Positions 1-5,846 of a stretch of 5,846 nt of DNA are shown piece by piece. The stretch lies in contig JAOZKO010000183.1 of the NCBI GenBank assembly GCA_029935325.1, forward strand, positions 1 to 5,846, in the 5' to 3' direction. Origin of the DNA: Bacteroidales bacterium (GTDB taxonomy: Bacteria > Bacteroidota > Bacteroidia > Bacteroidales > UBA1556). Every line of letters starts with the position of its first letter. Position 1 is the stretch's first letter. Below the pieces are notes generated by a model. The model worked only from the letters and a program-made list of their open reading frames with translations, was not told the origin of the DNA and searched no databases. The translations under genes and the position numbers were made by a program.

Positions 1-31
1 CACTTTGCGTCTTGGCGTCTTTGCGAGAAAC
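1..31. repeat. CTTTGCGT-type short tandem intergenic repeat
   Basis: Three consecutive 8-base units are visible: CTTTGCGT (3-10), CTTGGCGT (11-18) and CTTTGCGA (19-26), followed by GAAAC. The tract is far richer in G and C than its surroundings and has no coding role in the window. From memory, tracts of this type recur between genes in Bacteroidota and several other phyla; that is recollection, not a search result. It lies at the window edge and may extend upstream. Its function is unknown. Confidence 0.6.
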
Positions 32-92
32 AAAAACTCAACGAACTATTGTTAAGAGATATTAACATAATTTACAAGCCTAGCAATTAGTA

Positions 93-116
93 AATTTCCG
101 TATTTTCGCGGAAATT
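93..116 (+). promoter_or_regulatory. Candidate promoter within a stem-loop upstream of the ABC operon
   Basis: TATTTTCG (101-108) matches the Bacteroidota -7 element TAnnTTTG at all but one fixed position and lies 17 bases before the ATPase start. No convincing TTTG -33 element is seen 19-21 bases upstream, so the promoter call is weak. The same octamer is exactly the loop of a perfect 8-bp inverted repeat, AATTTCCG (93-100) with CGGAAATT (109-116). That could be a terminator remnant of an upstream gene, an operator, or chance. Confidence 0.35.
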
Positions 117-125
117 ATATATCAC

Positions 126-1043
126 ATGGATTTATTAGTTGCAGAAAACATACACAAAAGCTTTGCTAAGCACAAAGCCTTAAATGATGTAAGTATTAGT
201 GTTCCCGAAGCAAGTATCTTTGGACTATTAGGACCTAATGGAGCAGGAAAAACAACACTTATTAGAATTATCAATCAAATAACTGCCCCTGATACTGGCA
301 AAGTGTGTTTGAGTGGAAACCCATTACGACCTGAGCATATTGGACTTATTGGATATTTACCTGAAGAACGTGGACTGTATAAGAAAATGAAAGTTGGCGA
401 GCAGGCAATATATTTATCCATGCTGAAAGGCATGAGTAAAAAAGATGCCAAGCAACAGCTTAAATACTGGTTTGATAAATATGAGATTGGTGGTTGGTGG
501 AATAGAAAAGTGGAAGAGCTTTCGAAAGGAATGCAGCAGAAAGTACAATTTATTATTACTGTACTGCACAAGCCTAAGCTATTAATTTTTGATGAGCCTT
601 TTAGCGGCTTCGACCCTATTAATACCGAGCTAATAAAATCCGAAATACTTAACCTACGTAATCAAGGTAGTACAGTTATTTTCTCTACTCACAATATGGC
701 TTCTGTGGAAGAAATATGTGACCATATTGCTCTTATTAATAATTCTGAAAAAATTCTTGATGGAAAGGTTTCTGAGATAAAAGACACTTATCGAAATAGT
801 ACATTTGAGCTTGAGTATGATAATAATCCTGTGGAATTATCAAAATTTCTCCCACTTAACTTTGAAATTTTAGAAAAAGAAAAAATAGAAAGTGGATTTA
901 GAGCAAAAATCAAGCTTCCGTCTGATGAATATACAAACGAGCTGCTTACTCTAATGATGCAAAATTCCAGAATTAATTTATTTAAAGAGCTTATTCCCAG
1001 CATGAATGAGATTTTTATTCGCAGAGTAACTGAAAACAACTAG
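126..1043 (+). CDS. ABC transporter ATP-binding protein (NatA/YhaQ-like, DUF4162-type C-terminus)
   Basis: This is the cytoplasmic ATPase that would power the permease encoded next to it. Visible motifs are Walker A GPNGAGKT (36-43), signature LSKGMQQ (132-138) in place of LSGGQ, Walker B LLIFDE (152-157) with catalytic Glu157, D-loop SGFDP (160-164) and switch His189. In the Q-loop region GYLPEERGLY, Glu80 occupies the place where many ABC ATPases carry Gln; as I recall, the PEERGLY form is normal in this subfamily. Residues from about 215 to 300 form a C-terminal extension of the DUF4162 type. At 305 residues the length suits the YhaQ group. The start at 126 puts a beta strand (LLVAENIHKSF) at residue 3, as expected for a complete domain. 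A 23-base gap separates it from the permease, so the two are almost certainly co-transcribed. The substrate cannot be deduced; sodium export (NatA) is known only for a distant relative. Confidence 0.95.
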   Translation: MDLLVAENIHKSFAKHKALNDVSISVPEASIFGLLGPNGAGKTTLIRIINQITAPDTGKVCLSGNPLRPEHIGLIGYLPEERGLYKKMKVGEQAIYLSMLKGMSKKDAKQQLKYWFDKYEIGGWWNRKVEELSKGMQQKVQFIITVLHKPKLLIFDEPFSGFDPINTELIKSEILNLRNQGSTVIFSTHNMASVEEICDHIALINNSEKILDGKVSEIKDTYRNSTFELEYDNNPVELSKFLPLNFEILEKEKIESGFRAKIKLPSDEYTNELLTLMMQNSRINLFKELIPSMNEIFIRRVTENN

Positions 1044-1066
1044 AACTTAAGAAAACCCAATATATT

Positions 1067-2392
1067 ATGAATAAAATTTGGCTAATTATCCAAAGAGAGT
1101 ATTTAAGTAGAGTTCGTAAAAAGAGCTTTATAGTAATGACTATTCTAGGCCCTATACTAATGGCTGCAGTAATTATTGTACCTGTTTATATCGCTACCGT
1201 TAGCGATGAAAGCAAAATCATTGGTATTGTTGACGAAAGCGGTTTCTTTACTGATGCATTTGACGATAGAGACAATATTAAGTTTAAACCCATGCATTTA
1301 GAGATTGATAAAGCAAAGCTTAACTATGAAGAGCTTGGCTATAGCATGGTTTTATATATTCCTGAACCATCATATACATATCCTGAAAAGATTTTTATTT
1401 ACTCAAATAAGGAACCGGGAATGATGGTAGAGAATTACATTCGAGCCAGCATCAATGACGACCTTAGAACACTGAGGCTTAAAGATGTGGGAGTAAATAA
1501 TGATGTAATAAGCGCCATGAAAACTTCCATTGAAATTGCAAGCATTAAAATAAATGAAAGCGGTGAGGAAGAAGAGCGTAGTGTTATGCTTAACTTCGTA
1601 ATTGGAACCGTATTAGCTCTGTCTATTTACTTCTTTATTTTCTTATATGGTACTCAAGTTATGCGTGGCGTTATTGAAGAAAAAACAAGTCGAATTGTTG
1701 AAGTAATTATTTCTTCCTTAAAGCCATTCCAGTTAATGATGGGAAAGATAATTGGCTTAGCATTGGTGGGTTTAACACAGTTTCTTCTATGGGTATTTCT
1801 AACTACTGTAATTGTGGGTGGAGTTCAATTTGCTTTTGCTAGTGATATACAGCAAATTGAAAAATACCAAATGCAAAAAACTGGGCAGATAATTGACCCA
1901 GCAAATCAAGTAGAAGTTAATAAATCCTATGATAAGGCAGCCCAGGTAATGGATTCGTTATCTCGCATTGATTATAAGCTCATCATTGGATGCTTTATCT
2001 TTTACTTTCTATTTGGTTACCTACTGTATGGTGCTTTATTTGCTGCTATTGGCTCTGCTGTTGATAATGATGTTGATACCCAGCAATTTATATTACCTGT
2101 AACAGTTCCTCTAATTATCAGTATTGCATCTTTACAACCTGTTGCCAATAACCCTGATGGTCCAATTGCTTTCTGGCTATCGATGATTCCTCTCACCTCT
2201 CCTGTTAGCATGATGATACGAATGCCATTTGGTGTACCAATATGGGAAATTGCATTATCTATGTTTCTTCTGATTGGTGGTTTTATATTCTTTACATGGA
2301 TTGCTGCAAAAATTTACCGCGTAGGAATTCTGATGTATGGCAAAAAACCTACTTATAAAGAGCTTTGGAAGTGGATGTGGTATAAGGGGTAA
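1067..2392 (+). CDS. ABC-2 family permease (NatB/YhaP-like)
   Basis: Membrane partner of the ATPase just upstream; a dimer of each would form an exporter in the inner membrane. The 441-residue protein has a basic amphipathic N-terminus (REYLSRVRKKS), TM1 at about 21-45, a large hydrophilic extracytoplasmic domain (about 46-173), TM2 (174-196), TM3 (226-255), a second loop (256-303), TM4 (304-330), TM5 (341-361) and TM6 (394-415), with a basic cytoplasmic tail. The segment GVIEEKTSRIVEVIISSLKP (201-220) after TM2 is the conserved coupling segment of the NatB/YhaP branch. Both the length and the large first loop are normal for this branch. A start at 1067 gives the expected N-terminus. No terminator is obvious after the stop, where a heptamer repeat begins at once. 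The substrate is unknown; annotation as a sodium exporter would be over-precise. Confidence 0.94.
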   Translation: MNKIWLIIQREYLSRVRKKSFIVMTILGPILMAAVIIVPVYIATVSDESKIIGIVDESGFFTDAFDDRDNIKFKPMHLEIDKAKLNYEELGYSMVLYIPEPSYTYPEKIFIYSNKEPGMMVENYIRASINDDLRTLRLKDVGVNNDVISAMKTSIEIASIKINESGEEEERSVMLNFVIGTVLALSIYFFIFLYGTQVMRGVIEEKTSRIVEVIISSLKPFQLMMGKIIGLALVGLTQFLLWVFLTTVIVGGVQFAFASDIQQIEKYQMQKTGQIIDPANQVEVNKSYDKAAQVMDSLSRIDYKLIIGCFIFYFLFGYLLYGALFAAIGSAVDNDVDTQQFILPVTVPLIISIASLQPVANNPDGPIAFWLSMIPLTSPVSMMIRMPFGVPIWEIALSMFLLIGGFIFFTWIAAKIYRVGILMYGKKPTYKELWKWMWYKG

Positions 2393-2420
2393 GGAGTTCG
2401 GAGTTGGGAGTTTGGAGGTT
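2393..2420. repeat. Four tandem heptamers (GGAGTTN-like)
   Basis: Four exact-length 7-base units follow one another: GGAGTTC (2393-2399), GGAGTTG (2400-2406), GGAGTTT (2407-2413) and GGAGGTT (2414-2420). The array begins at the base right after the permease TAA and is strongly purine-rich and G-rich on the + strand, unlike the A/T-rich spacer that follows. It is a short tandem intergenic repeat; similar heptamer arrays are familiar between genes in Bacteroidota and, with other units, in cyanobacteria. Function is unknown. Confidence 0.7.
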
Positions 2421-2439
2421 AAAACAACTTTACATATTT

Positions 2440-2472
2440 TTTGTAGATTTATTGGTATTATTTTTAATTTAG
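2440..2472 (+). promoter_or_regulatory. Candidate promoter of the exported 315-residue protein gene
   Basis: TTTG (2440-2443) as a -33 element is followed after 21 bases by TAATTTAG (2465-2472), one mismatch from TAnnTTTG. Transcription would begin near 2478 and leave a leader of about 30 bases before the ATG at 2509. The region is A/T-rich throughout, so chance matches are likely. Confidence 0.35.
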
Positions 2473-2508
2473 CAATATCTTATTAAAACTAAATTAGAAA
2501 AAATTATT

Positions 2509-3456
2509 ATGAAAAAATTATTACTCTTTATCGCGATCTTTACAATATCAACAATCTCATATTCTCAAATAGGAGTTGGCCCCAATGAAAGCGTTAAGTA
2601 TCGTTCTGGTACATTTAGTAAAGAAAGTATTGAACGATTAAAAGCTACAAATACAATTTTTGTTTGCAAGGAAAGTGACAATATTGAGGAACTTCAGTTG
2701 GCTATTGAAGAAGTATGGAAAATTACAGAGATATCATTTATTAAATATTCTGAGTTAAATACTATTGACCTAGAGGAATCATCAATATTTAAAATAGGAA
2801 TCCAGACAATAAGCAAAACCCAATCAAGTGGCTTTACATCTAATAATATTCTCACTTACTTAAACCTCTCTTTACAAGATGAAAACAATAAAAAAGAGTC
2901 CTATTGTAGAATAGAGCTTAGTCAAAGCATTGAAGACCTTACTCAATTACTAAAATTAAATAGTGATGAAGAAAATATTGATTATTTATATTCAAAAGGA
3001 GGCTTGCATAATTGGAATGTTGGTTTTCTAAAGACTTATTTGAAGAAGGTAAATGACTTAATAATGAATGAGGAAGAGAGATGGTTAAATTTGAGTAATG
3101 ACAAAAACTCAGAAATTAAACAATTGGCAAGCATAACTCTATATATTCCAGAATATGCAACATTAGAATTTAAAAGAGGAGTTAGCAGCATGCAAGATGA
3201 GACTGAATTATTCAAATCATACTCATATAATTACAAAATCATAAACACTAATGATTTAAGCAAGATGATACTGGAATCAGAAGAGCCAATTTATTACTTG
3301 GCATATGTAAAAAGTGGATCTAATAAATATGTTACCATAATGAATAGTAAAACTGCTGCAATTATATATAGTAAAGCTTTTCAAGGAGCTTATAGACTAA
3401 AGTCCAAAGACCTTAAGAGTATTTCAAAAACAATTAAAGCCTTTAGGAACAAATAG
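2509..3456 (+). CDS. Exported protein of unknown function, 315 residues
   Basis: I do not recognise a named family. A signal peptide is clear: MKK, a hydrophobic core (LLLFIAIFTIST), then ISYSQ with cleavage expected near residue 20. The mature part is hydrophilic, has no further TM segment and has no T9SS sorting tail, so a periplasmic location is most likely; with no Cys at the cleavage site it is not a lipoprotein. Two segments look related: about 47-101 (NTIFVCKES, acidic helix ELQLAIEEVW, SFIKYSEL, SSIFKIGIQT) and about 209-269 (ITLYIPEYA, helix ETELFKSYSYNYK, IINTNDL, PIYYLAYVKS). This suggests a duplicated alpha/beta module around a helical middle (residues about 138-205). The end (KYVTIMNSKTAAIIYSK) reads like a beta hairpin. 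No catalytic motif is visible. The gene is convergent with the M1 peptidase gene, and its last three codons and stop lie inside a long palindrome. Confidence 0.88.
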   Translation: MKKLLLFIAIFTISTISYSQIGVGPNESVKYRSGTFSKESIERLKATNTIFVCKESDNIEELQLAIEEVWKITEISFIKYSELNTIDLEESSIFKIGIQTISKTQSSGFTSNNILTYLNLSLQDENNKKESYCRIELSQSIEDLTQLLKLNSDEENIDYLYSKGGLHNWNVGFLKTYLKKVNDLIMNEEERWLNLSNDKNSEIKQLASITLYIPEYATLEFKRGVSSMQDETELFKSYSYNYKIINTNDLSKMILESEEPIYYLAYVKSGSNKYVTIMNSKTAAIIYSKAFQGAYRLKSKDLKSISKTIKAFRNK

Positions 3457-3605
3457 TAAATAACTTATAACAGTATGCTTGTTCATATGTCCTTTAACTT
3501 CCTTAAAAAAAACATTAAATAGCGATGCTATTCGTATTTTTTTTTAAGTCGTTAAAGAACAAAGCAACTTCGCCTACTATCACAACTTATTTACTAATCG
3601 TTCCT
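3445..3605. repeat. Nested imperfect palindrome, about 161 bp, centred on 3525
   Basis: Matching arm segments share one centre. AGGAAC (3445-3450) mirrors GTTCCT (3600-3605). TAGTAAATAA (3454-3463) mirrors TTATTTACTA (3587-3596). AGTA (3472-3475) mirrors TACT (3575-3578). AATAGC (3518-3523) mirrors GCTATT (3527-3532). GTCCTTTAAC (3489-3498) and GTTAAAGAAC (3551-3560) match with one substitution and a one-base shift. The stretch around 3479-3488 against 3562-3572 is poorly matched. The left end covers the final codons (Arg, Asn, Lys, stop) of the exported protein gene. The element could be a decayed palindromic mobile unit or an elaborate shared 3' end. There is no reading frame within it. Confidence 0.75.
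3489..3560. terminator. Bidirectional terminator between the convergent genes
   Basis: The core stem AATAGC/GCTATT with a GAT loop (3518-3532) is flanked by A8 (3505-3512) and T9 (3537-3545), so transcripts from either strand end in a hairpin followed by a U-rich run. CCTTTAAC-type arms extend the stem on both sides. Its place 33 bases after one stop codon and 60 bases beyond the other suits termination of both genes. The role is inferred from structure and position. Confidence 0.65.
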
Positions 3606-3621
3606 TAGTAAAAAGTAAGTT
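3584..3621 (-). other. Second hairpin at the 3' end of the peptidase gene, competing with the palindrome arm
   Basis: AACTTA plus TTTACTA (3584-3596) can pair with TAGTAAA plus TAAGTT (3606-3621), leaving a short bulge and a loop of about 9 bases. The stem reaches the peptidase stop codon (3620-3622). TTTACTA at 3590-3596 is the same segment that pairs with 3454-3460 in the long palindrome, so the two foldings exclude each other. No U-run follows directly. Confidence 0.35.
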
Positions 3622-5578
3622 AACGTACTACACTAATCTTGCGAAAATAACGGACACCATTTTTTGTAATGCTCAATATATAAATCCCTGATTTAACATT
3701 AGGTATATCAATATTATAAATATTTGATTTATCAGAGATTGCATCAGAATGATATAACTCTTTACCACTTAGGTCGAATATACTTAGCTGAATATTGTCA
3801 TTATTACCTGATTCAATGCTAATATTAAAACTTCCATTATTAGGATTGGGATATACTGTATAAAGATAATCTTCTACATCAATTATTCCTAGTGCGACAT
3901 TCGTATCTAGTTTAAATGCACCTAATATCCGCTTATTTGGATCCAATTGAATACTGCTAACATCTTGATTCAATGCAAATGTATAAGTCTGAATATTAGT
4001 ATCATTATATATTTGCAAAATAGTATCTGTTCCATTATTAAGATTTACTTTAATCTCCATTGGCATTTCAAATGTATTTCTCCAAGCAAGGCTTGATTGA
4101 GTTTGCTCAATAGCAATTATAATATCTCCTGTATTACCATCATATTCATAATTATAGCTATACATTGGGTAACGCTCATCGTAAATCCATTGATCGAAGA
4201 AATAATTCAAATTTTGCCCACTAATACTCTCGCAAATAGCTTGAAAATCTTCAGTGGAAGCATTCTTATACATAAAAGAACTATTTGTTGCATACGTCTT
4301 TATTGATTTGAAGAAAATTGAATCTCCCAAAACCCCTCTTAGCATATGCAATACATAAGCTCCTTTATTATAAATAATTGGCTGAAAAACATTAAATGGA
4401 TTTGAAACATCATTCATATAAACAGAACCAGCACCGTAGAATTCGAAATTTGTCATATAACTTTGATATGCACTATATCCACCAGTGTGTTCGGCATAGA
4501 GTGCCTCAGCATAACTAGCAAAACCTTCGTTTAACCAACCATGATTCCATGTTTCGCAAGTAATCATATCAGCAAACCACTGATGAGCAAGCTCATGTAC
4601 CGATATATCAAACCAACTACTACTCATATTATTGGTAATAGTATTTGTCTGATTTTCAATTGCACCATAATATCCTAATTGTGTCATCCCATATTTTTCT
4701 CTTAAAAATGGATAAGGTCCGAATATGCTAGTGAAAAAAGCAATTGCATCTGGCATATTAGCAACTCCTGTTTGGGCTATTGCCTTATGTGAGCTAAAAA
4801 CATAATAATCAATAGGAAAACTATAATTAGTATCTTGATATACTTGCTGAAAATGATCGTAATTTGAAATTGCCATCATAATATAATAAGGAACACAAGG
4901 ATATGTATGTTTCCAATTATATGTCTTTTTCCCAGCAGAGGTTTCTACTGCATCCAATAATCCATTAGAGACTGCAATTAATTGTAGATTACTGATTATA
5001 GTATCTTTAACAGTAATACTTATGTATGTTGAATCAGCTTTGTCAGATGTACCATCTTTACAAGGCCACCAAGTATGCGCAAGATATGGAGTTGATAAGG
5101 TTGCAATAATTGGCTCATTACCATCATGAGTTTCGTATCGTAAGCCTTTATATCCACCTGCAAGAACAGGAATACCACCATAATAAACTGAGAAAGAAAT
5201 TGTATCACCTTGATTAAAAGAAGTGGCAAAATTCAAATTCAAAACATTATTTGTAAAACCAAAAGATGCAATAGGTGCACTGACACTATCAATAGCAAAC
5301 GCACTATCTAGATCTAAGTTAATACTGTTTAGTCCATTTAGTTCCGAAATAATAATATAGCTTACACTTCCTTGCAAATAAGCAGAATCTATAGCAACTT
5401 CCACATCAATATGGTAGAAAACAACATTGAAATTTGTATCATTTGTTAATGCTTGTTGAGGTGCTTTAGGTAGATTTGCATTAAAATCATGATTTAATAA
5501 ATGAGGATCTATTCTCTTTTGCTGGCTATAGCTTAGCGTGCTTATAAACAATAAAATTACTATTAGTATCTGCTTCAT
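3620..5578 (-). CDS. Secreted M1 family zinc metallopeptidase with T9SS sorting domain
   Basis: A peptidase expected to remove N-terminal residues from peptides outside the cell or at the cell surface. A signal peptide (residues 1 to about 19, ending SYSQ) leads into an M1 N-terminal beta domain (about 50-240). The exopeptidase motif is GAIEN (305-309), a variant of GAMEN. Zinc ligands are His328 and His332 of HELAH (328-332) and Glu351 in LNEGFASY; Glu329 is the general base. Tyr403 of YNKGA sits where M1 enzymes have the transition-state Tyr. A helical tail (about 405-470) and a beta-rich region follow. The end (about 575-652) is a type A T9SS sorting domain: YPNPNNGSFNISI, IFDLSGKEL, SGIYILSI and a basic strand YFRKISVVR. 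The 652 residues are complete and no key residue is missing. The M1 core is shorter than full aminopeptidase N and lacks a large C-terminal helical domain. It stands alone on its strand. Whether it acts as a true aminopeptidase or on a narrower substrate is not shown. Confidence 0.96.
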   Translation of the reverse strand: MKQILIVILLFISTLSYSQQKRIDPHLLNHDFNANLPKAPQQALTNDTNFNVVFYHIDVEVAIDSAYLQGSVSYIIISELNGLNSINLDLDSAFAIDSVSAPIASFGFTNNVLNLNFATSFNQGDTISFSVYYGGIPVLAGGYKGLRYETHDGNEPIIATLSTPYLAHTWWPCKDGTSDKADSTYISITVKDTIISNLQLIAVSNGLLDAVETSAGKKTYNWKHTYPCVPYYIMMAISNYDHFQQVYQDTNYSFPIDYYVFSSHKAIAQTGVANMPDAIAFFTSIFGPYPFLREKYGMTQLGYYGAIENQTNTITNNMSSSWFDISVHELAHQWFADMITCETWNHGWLNEGFASYAEALYAEHTGGYSAYQSYMTNFEFYGAGSVYMNDVSNPFNVFQPIIYNKGAYVLHMLRGVLGDSIFFKSIKTYATNSSFMYKNASTEDFQAICESISGQNLNYFFDQWIYDERYPMYSYNYEYDGNTGDIIIAIEQTQSSLAWRNTFEMPMEIKVNLNNGTDTILQIYNDTNIQTYTFALNQDVSSIQLDPNKRILGAFKLDTNVALGIIDVEDYLYTVYPNPNNGSFNISIESGNNDNIQLSIFDLSGKELYHSDAISDKSNIYNIDIPNVKSGIYILSITKNGVRYFRKISVVR

Positions 5579-5609
5579 AATAGGTCTTTGAATATCATAT
5601 TAGTTATGC

Positions 5610-5641
5610 CAAAAGTAGTCAATCTTTTGTTACACCTTAAA
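5610..5641 (-). promoter_or_regulatory. Candidate promoter of the M1 peptidase gene
   Basis: On the - strand TACTTTTG (5617-5610) fits the -7 consensus TAnnTTTG exactly. TTTA (5641-5638), one mismatch from TTTG, lies 20 bases upstream as a -33 element. Transcription would start near 5604, leaving a leader of about 25 bases before the ATG at 5578. Confidence 0.5.
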
Positions 5642-5707
5642 TCAGCAAAGGTATTTCTACTACAAACCCTTTCGGATATTCGGCATTACTGAATAACAAA
5701 AACTTTA

Positions 5708-5739
5708 TTTGCATTTGGTTTCGTTTATTTGTATATTTG
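5708..5739 (+). promoter_or_regulatory. Candidate promoter of the gene starting at 5761
   Basis: TTTG (5708-5711) and TATATTTG (5732-5739) are both exact matches to the Bacteroidota -33 and -7 elements, with a 20-base spacer. This is the best promoter match in the window. Transcription would start near 5745, giving a short leader of about 15 bases. It diverges from the peptidase promoter about 70 bases away; no operator is apparent between them. Confidence 0.6.
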
Positions 5740-5760
5740 TGCATCATTAAAAAGATAATT

Positions 5761-5846
5761 ATGAAAACAAATCCAAAACTCAAGACCCATCAATCTTTAA
5801 TTCAAAGAATTAATAATTCATTAATTCAGACACCAAATACGGTATT
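5761..5846 (+). CDS. Start of an unidentified gene, cut by the window end
   Basis: An ATG at 5761 opens a frame that stays open for 28 codons plus two bases to the end of the window. The visible N-terminus is basic and polar (MKTNPKLKTHQ), with no signal peptide or TM segment, so a cytoplasmic protein is likely. SLIQ appears twice, eight residues apart (12-15 and 20-23). A well-matched promoter just upstream and an A/T-rich pre-start (AAGATAATT), like that of its neighbours, support a real gene. Too little is visible to name a family. Confidence 0.6.
   Translation, partial: MKTNPKLKTHQSLIQRINNSLIQTPNTV

Noticed and set aside
275..571. Open frame of 98 codons on the - strand inside the ATPase gene
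   Set aside because: Fully antisense to a gene with intact ABC motifs; no recognisable domain and no promoter or start context of its own.
788..1039. Open frame of 83 codons on the - strand
   Set aside because: Antisense to the C-terminal extension of the ATPase; Ser- and Phe-rich translation is typical of an opposite-strand shadow in AT-rich coding DNA.
2017..2211. Open frame of 64 codons on the - strand
   Set aside because: Lies wholly within the permease gene over TM4-TM6 and has no independent support.
126..2392. Calling the ABC pair natAB sodium exporter or a bacteriocin/antibiotic exporter
   Set aside because: Motifs fix the family but not the substrate, and no neighbouring biosynthesis, immunity or two-component genes point to one.
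3457..3619. CRISPR-like or retron-like reading of the palindromic spacer
   Set aside because: There are no direct repeats with unique spacers, and no reverse transcriptase or Cas gene in the window; only inverted symmetry is seen.
4097..4306. Open frame of 69 codons on the + strand with a hydrophobic stretch
   Set aside because: Antisense to the M1 peptidase coding sequence; the hydrophobic look comes from reading A/T-rich codons in reverse.
5020..5229. Second - strand frame overlapping the peptidase
   Set aside because: Alternative frame of the same strand inside the M1 N-terminal domain, which is continuous and intact in its own frame.

Overview
The window reads as a chromosomal segment of an AT-rich member of the Bacteroidota. 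Four things point there: a secreted enzyme ending in a type IX secretion (T9SS) type A sorting domain; signal peptides ending in SYSQ; start codons preceded by A/T-rich bases instead of Shine-Dalgarno sequences; and promoter-like elements of the Bacteroidota form (TTTG around -33, TAnnTTTG around -7). The sequence does not settle the class or genus.

Layout. Positions 1-125 hold a short G/C-rich tandem repeat (CTTTGCGT units) and a candidate promoter. Positions 126-2392 hold a two-gene operon on the + strand: an ABC ATPase with the DUF4162-type C-terminal extension, and its six-TM ABC-2 (NatB/YhaP-like) permease with a large extracytoplasmic loop. Together they form a probable exporter of unknown substrate. 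Four tandem copies of a heptamer (GGAGTTN-like) start at the base after the permease stop codon. Positions 2509-3456 (+) encode an exported 315-residue protein that I cannot assign to a named family; it appears to carry two related alpha/beta modules. Positions 3620-5578 (-) encode a T9SS-secreted M1 family zinc metallopeptidase with all main catalytic motifs. Positions 5579-5760 form a divergent promoter region. From 5761 a further + strand reading frame runs off the window.

The most unusual structure lies between the two convergent genes (exported protein and peptidase). It is a nested imperfect palindrome of about 161 bp (3445-3605), with every clear arm segment symmetric, or within one base of symmetric, about position 3525. 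Its left end includes the last three codons and the stop codon of the exported protein. Its core (AATAGC-GAT-GCTATT flanked by A8 and T9 runs) looks like a bidirectional terminator, but the palindrome is much longer than a terminator needs to be, so it may be a mobile or repeated palindromic unit.

Apart from the ABC pair, the genes show no obvious functional link. The window looks like ordinary chromosome sprinkled with short intergenic repeats; I see no clear defence system, transposase gene, CRISPR array, tRNA or rRNA.
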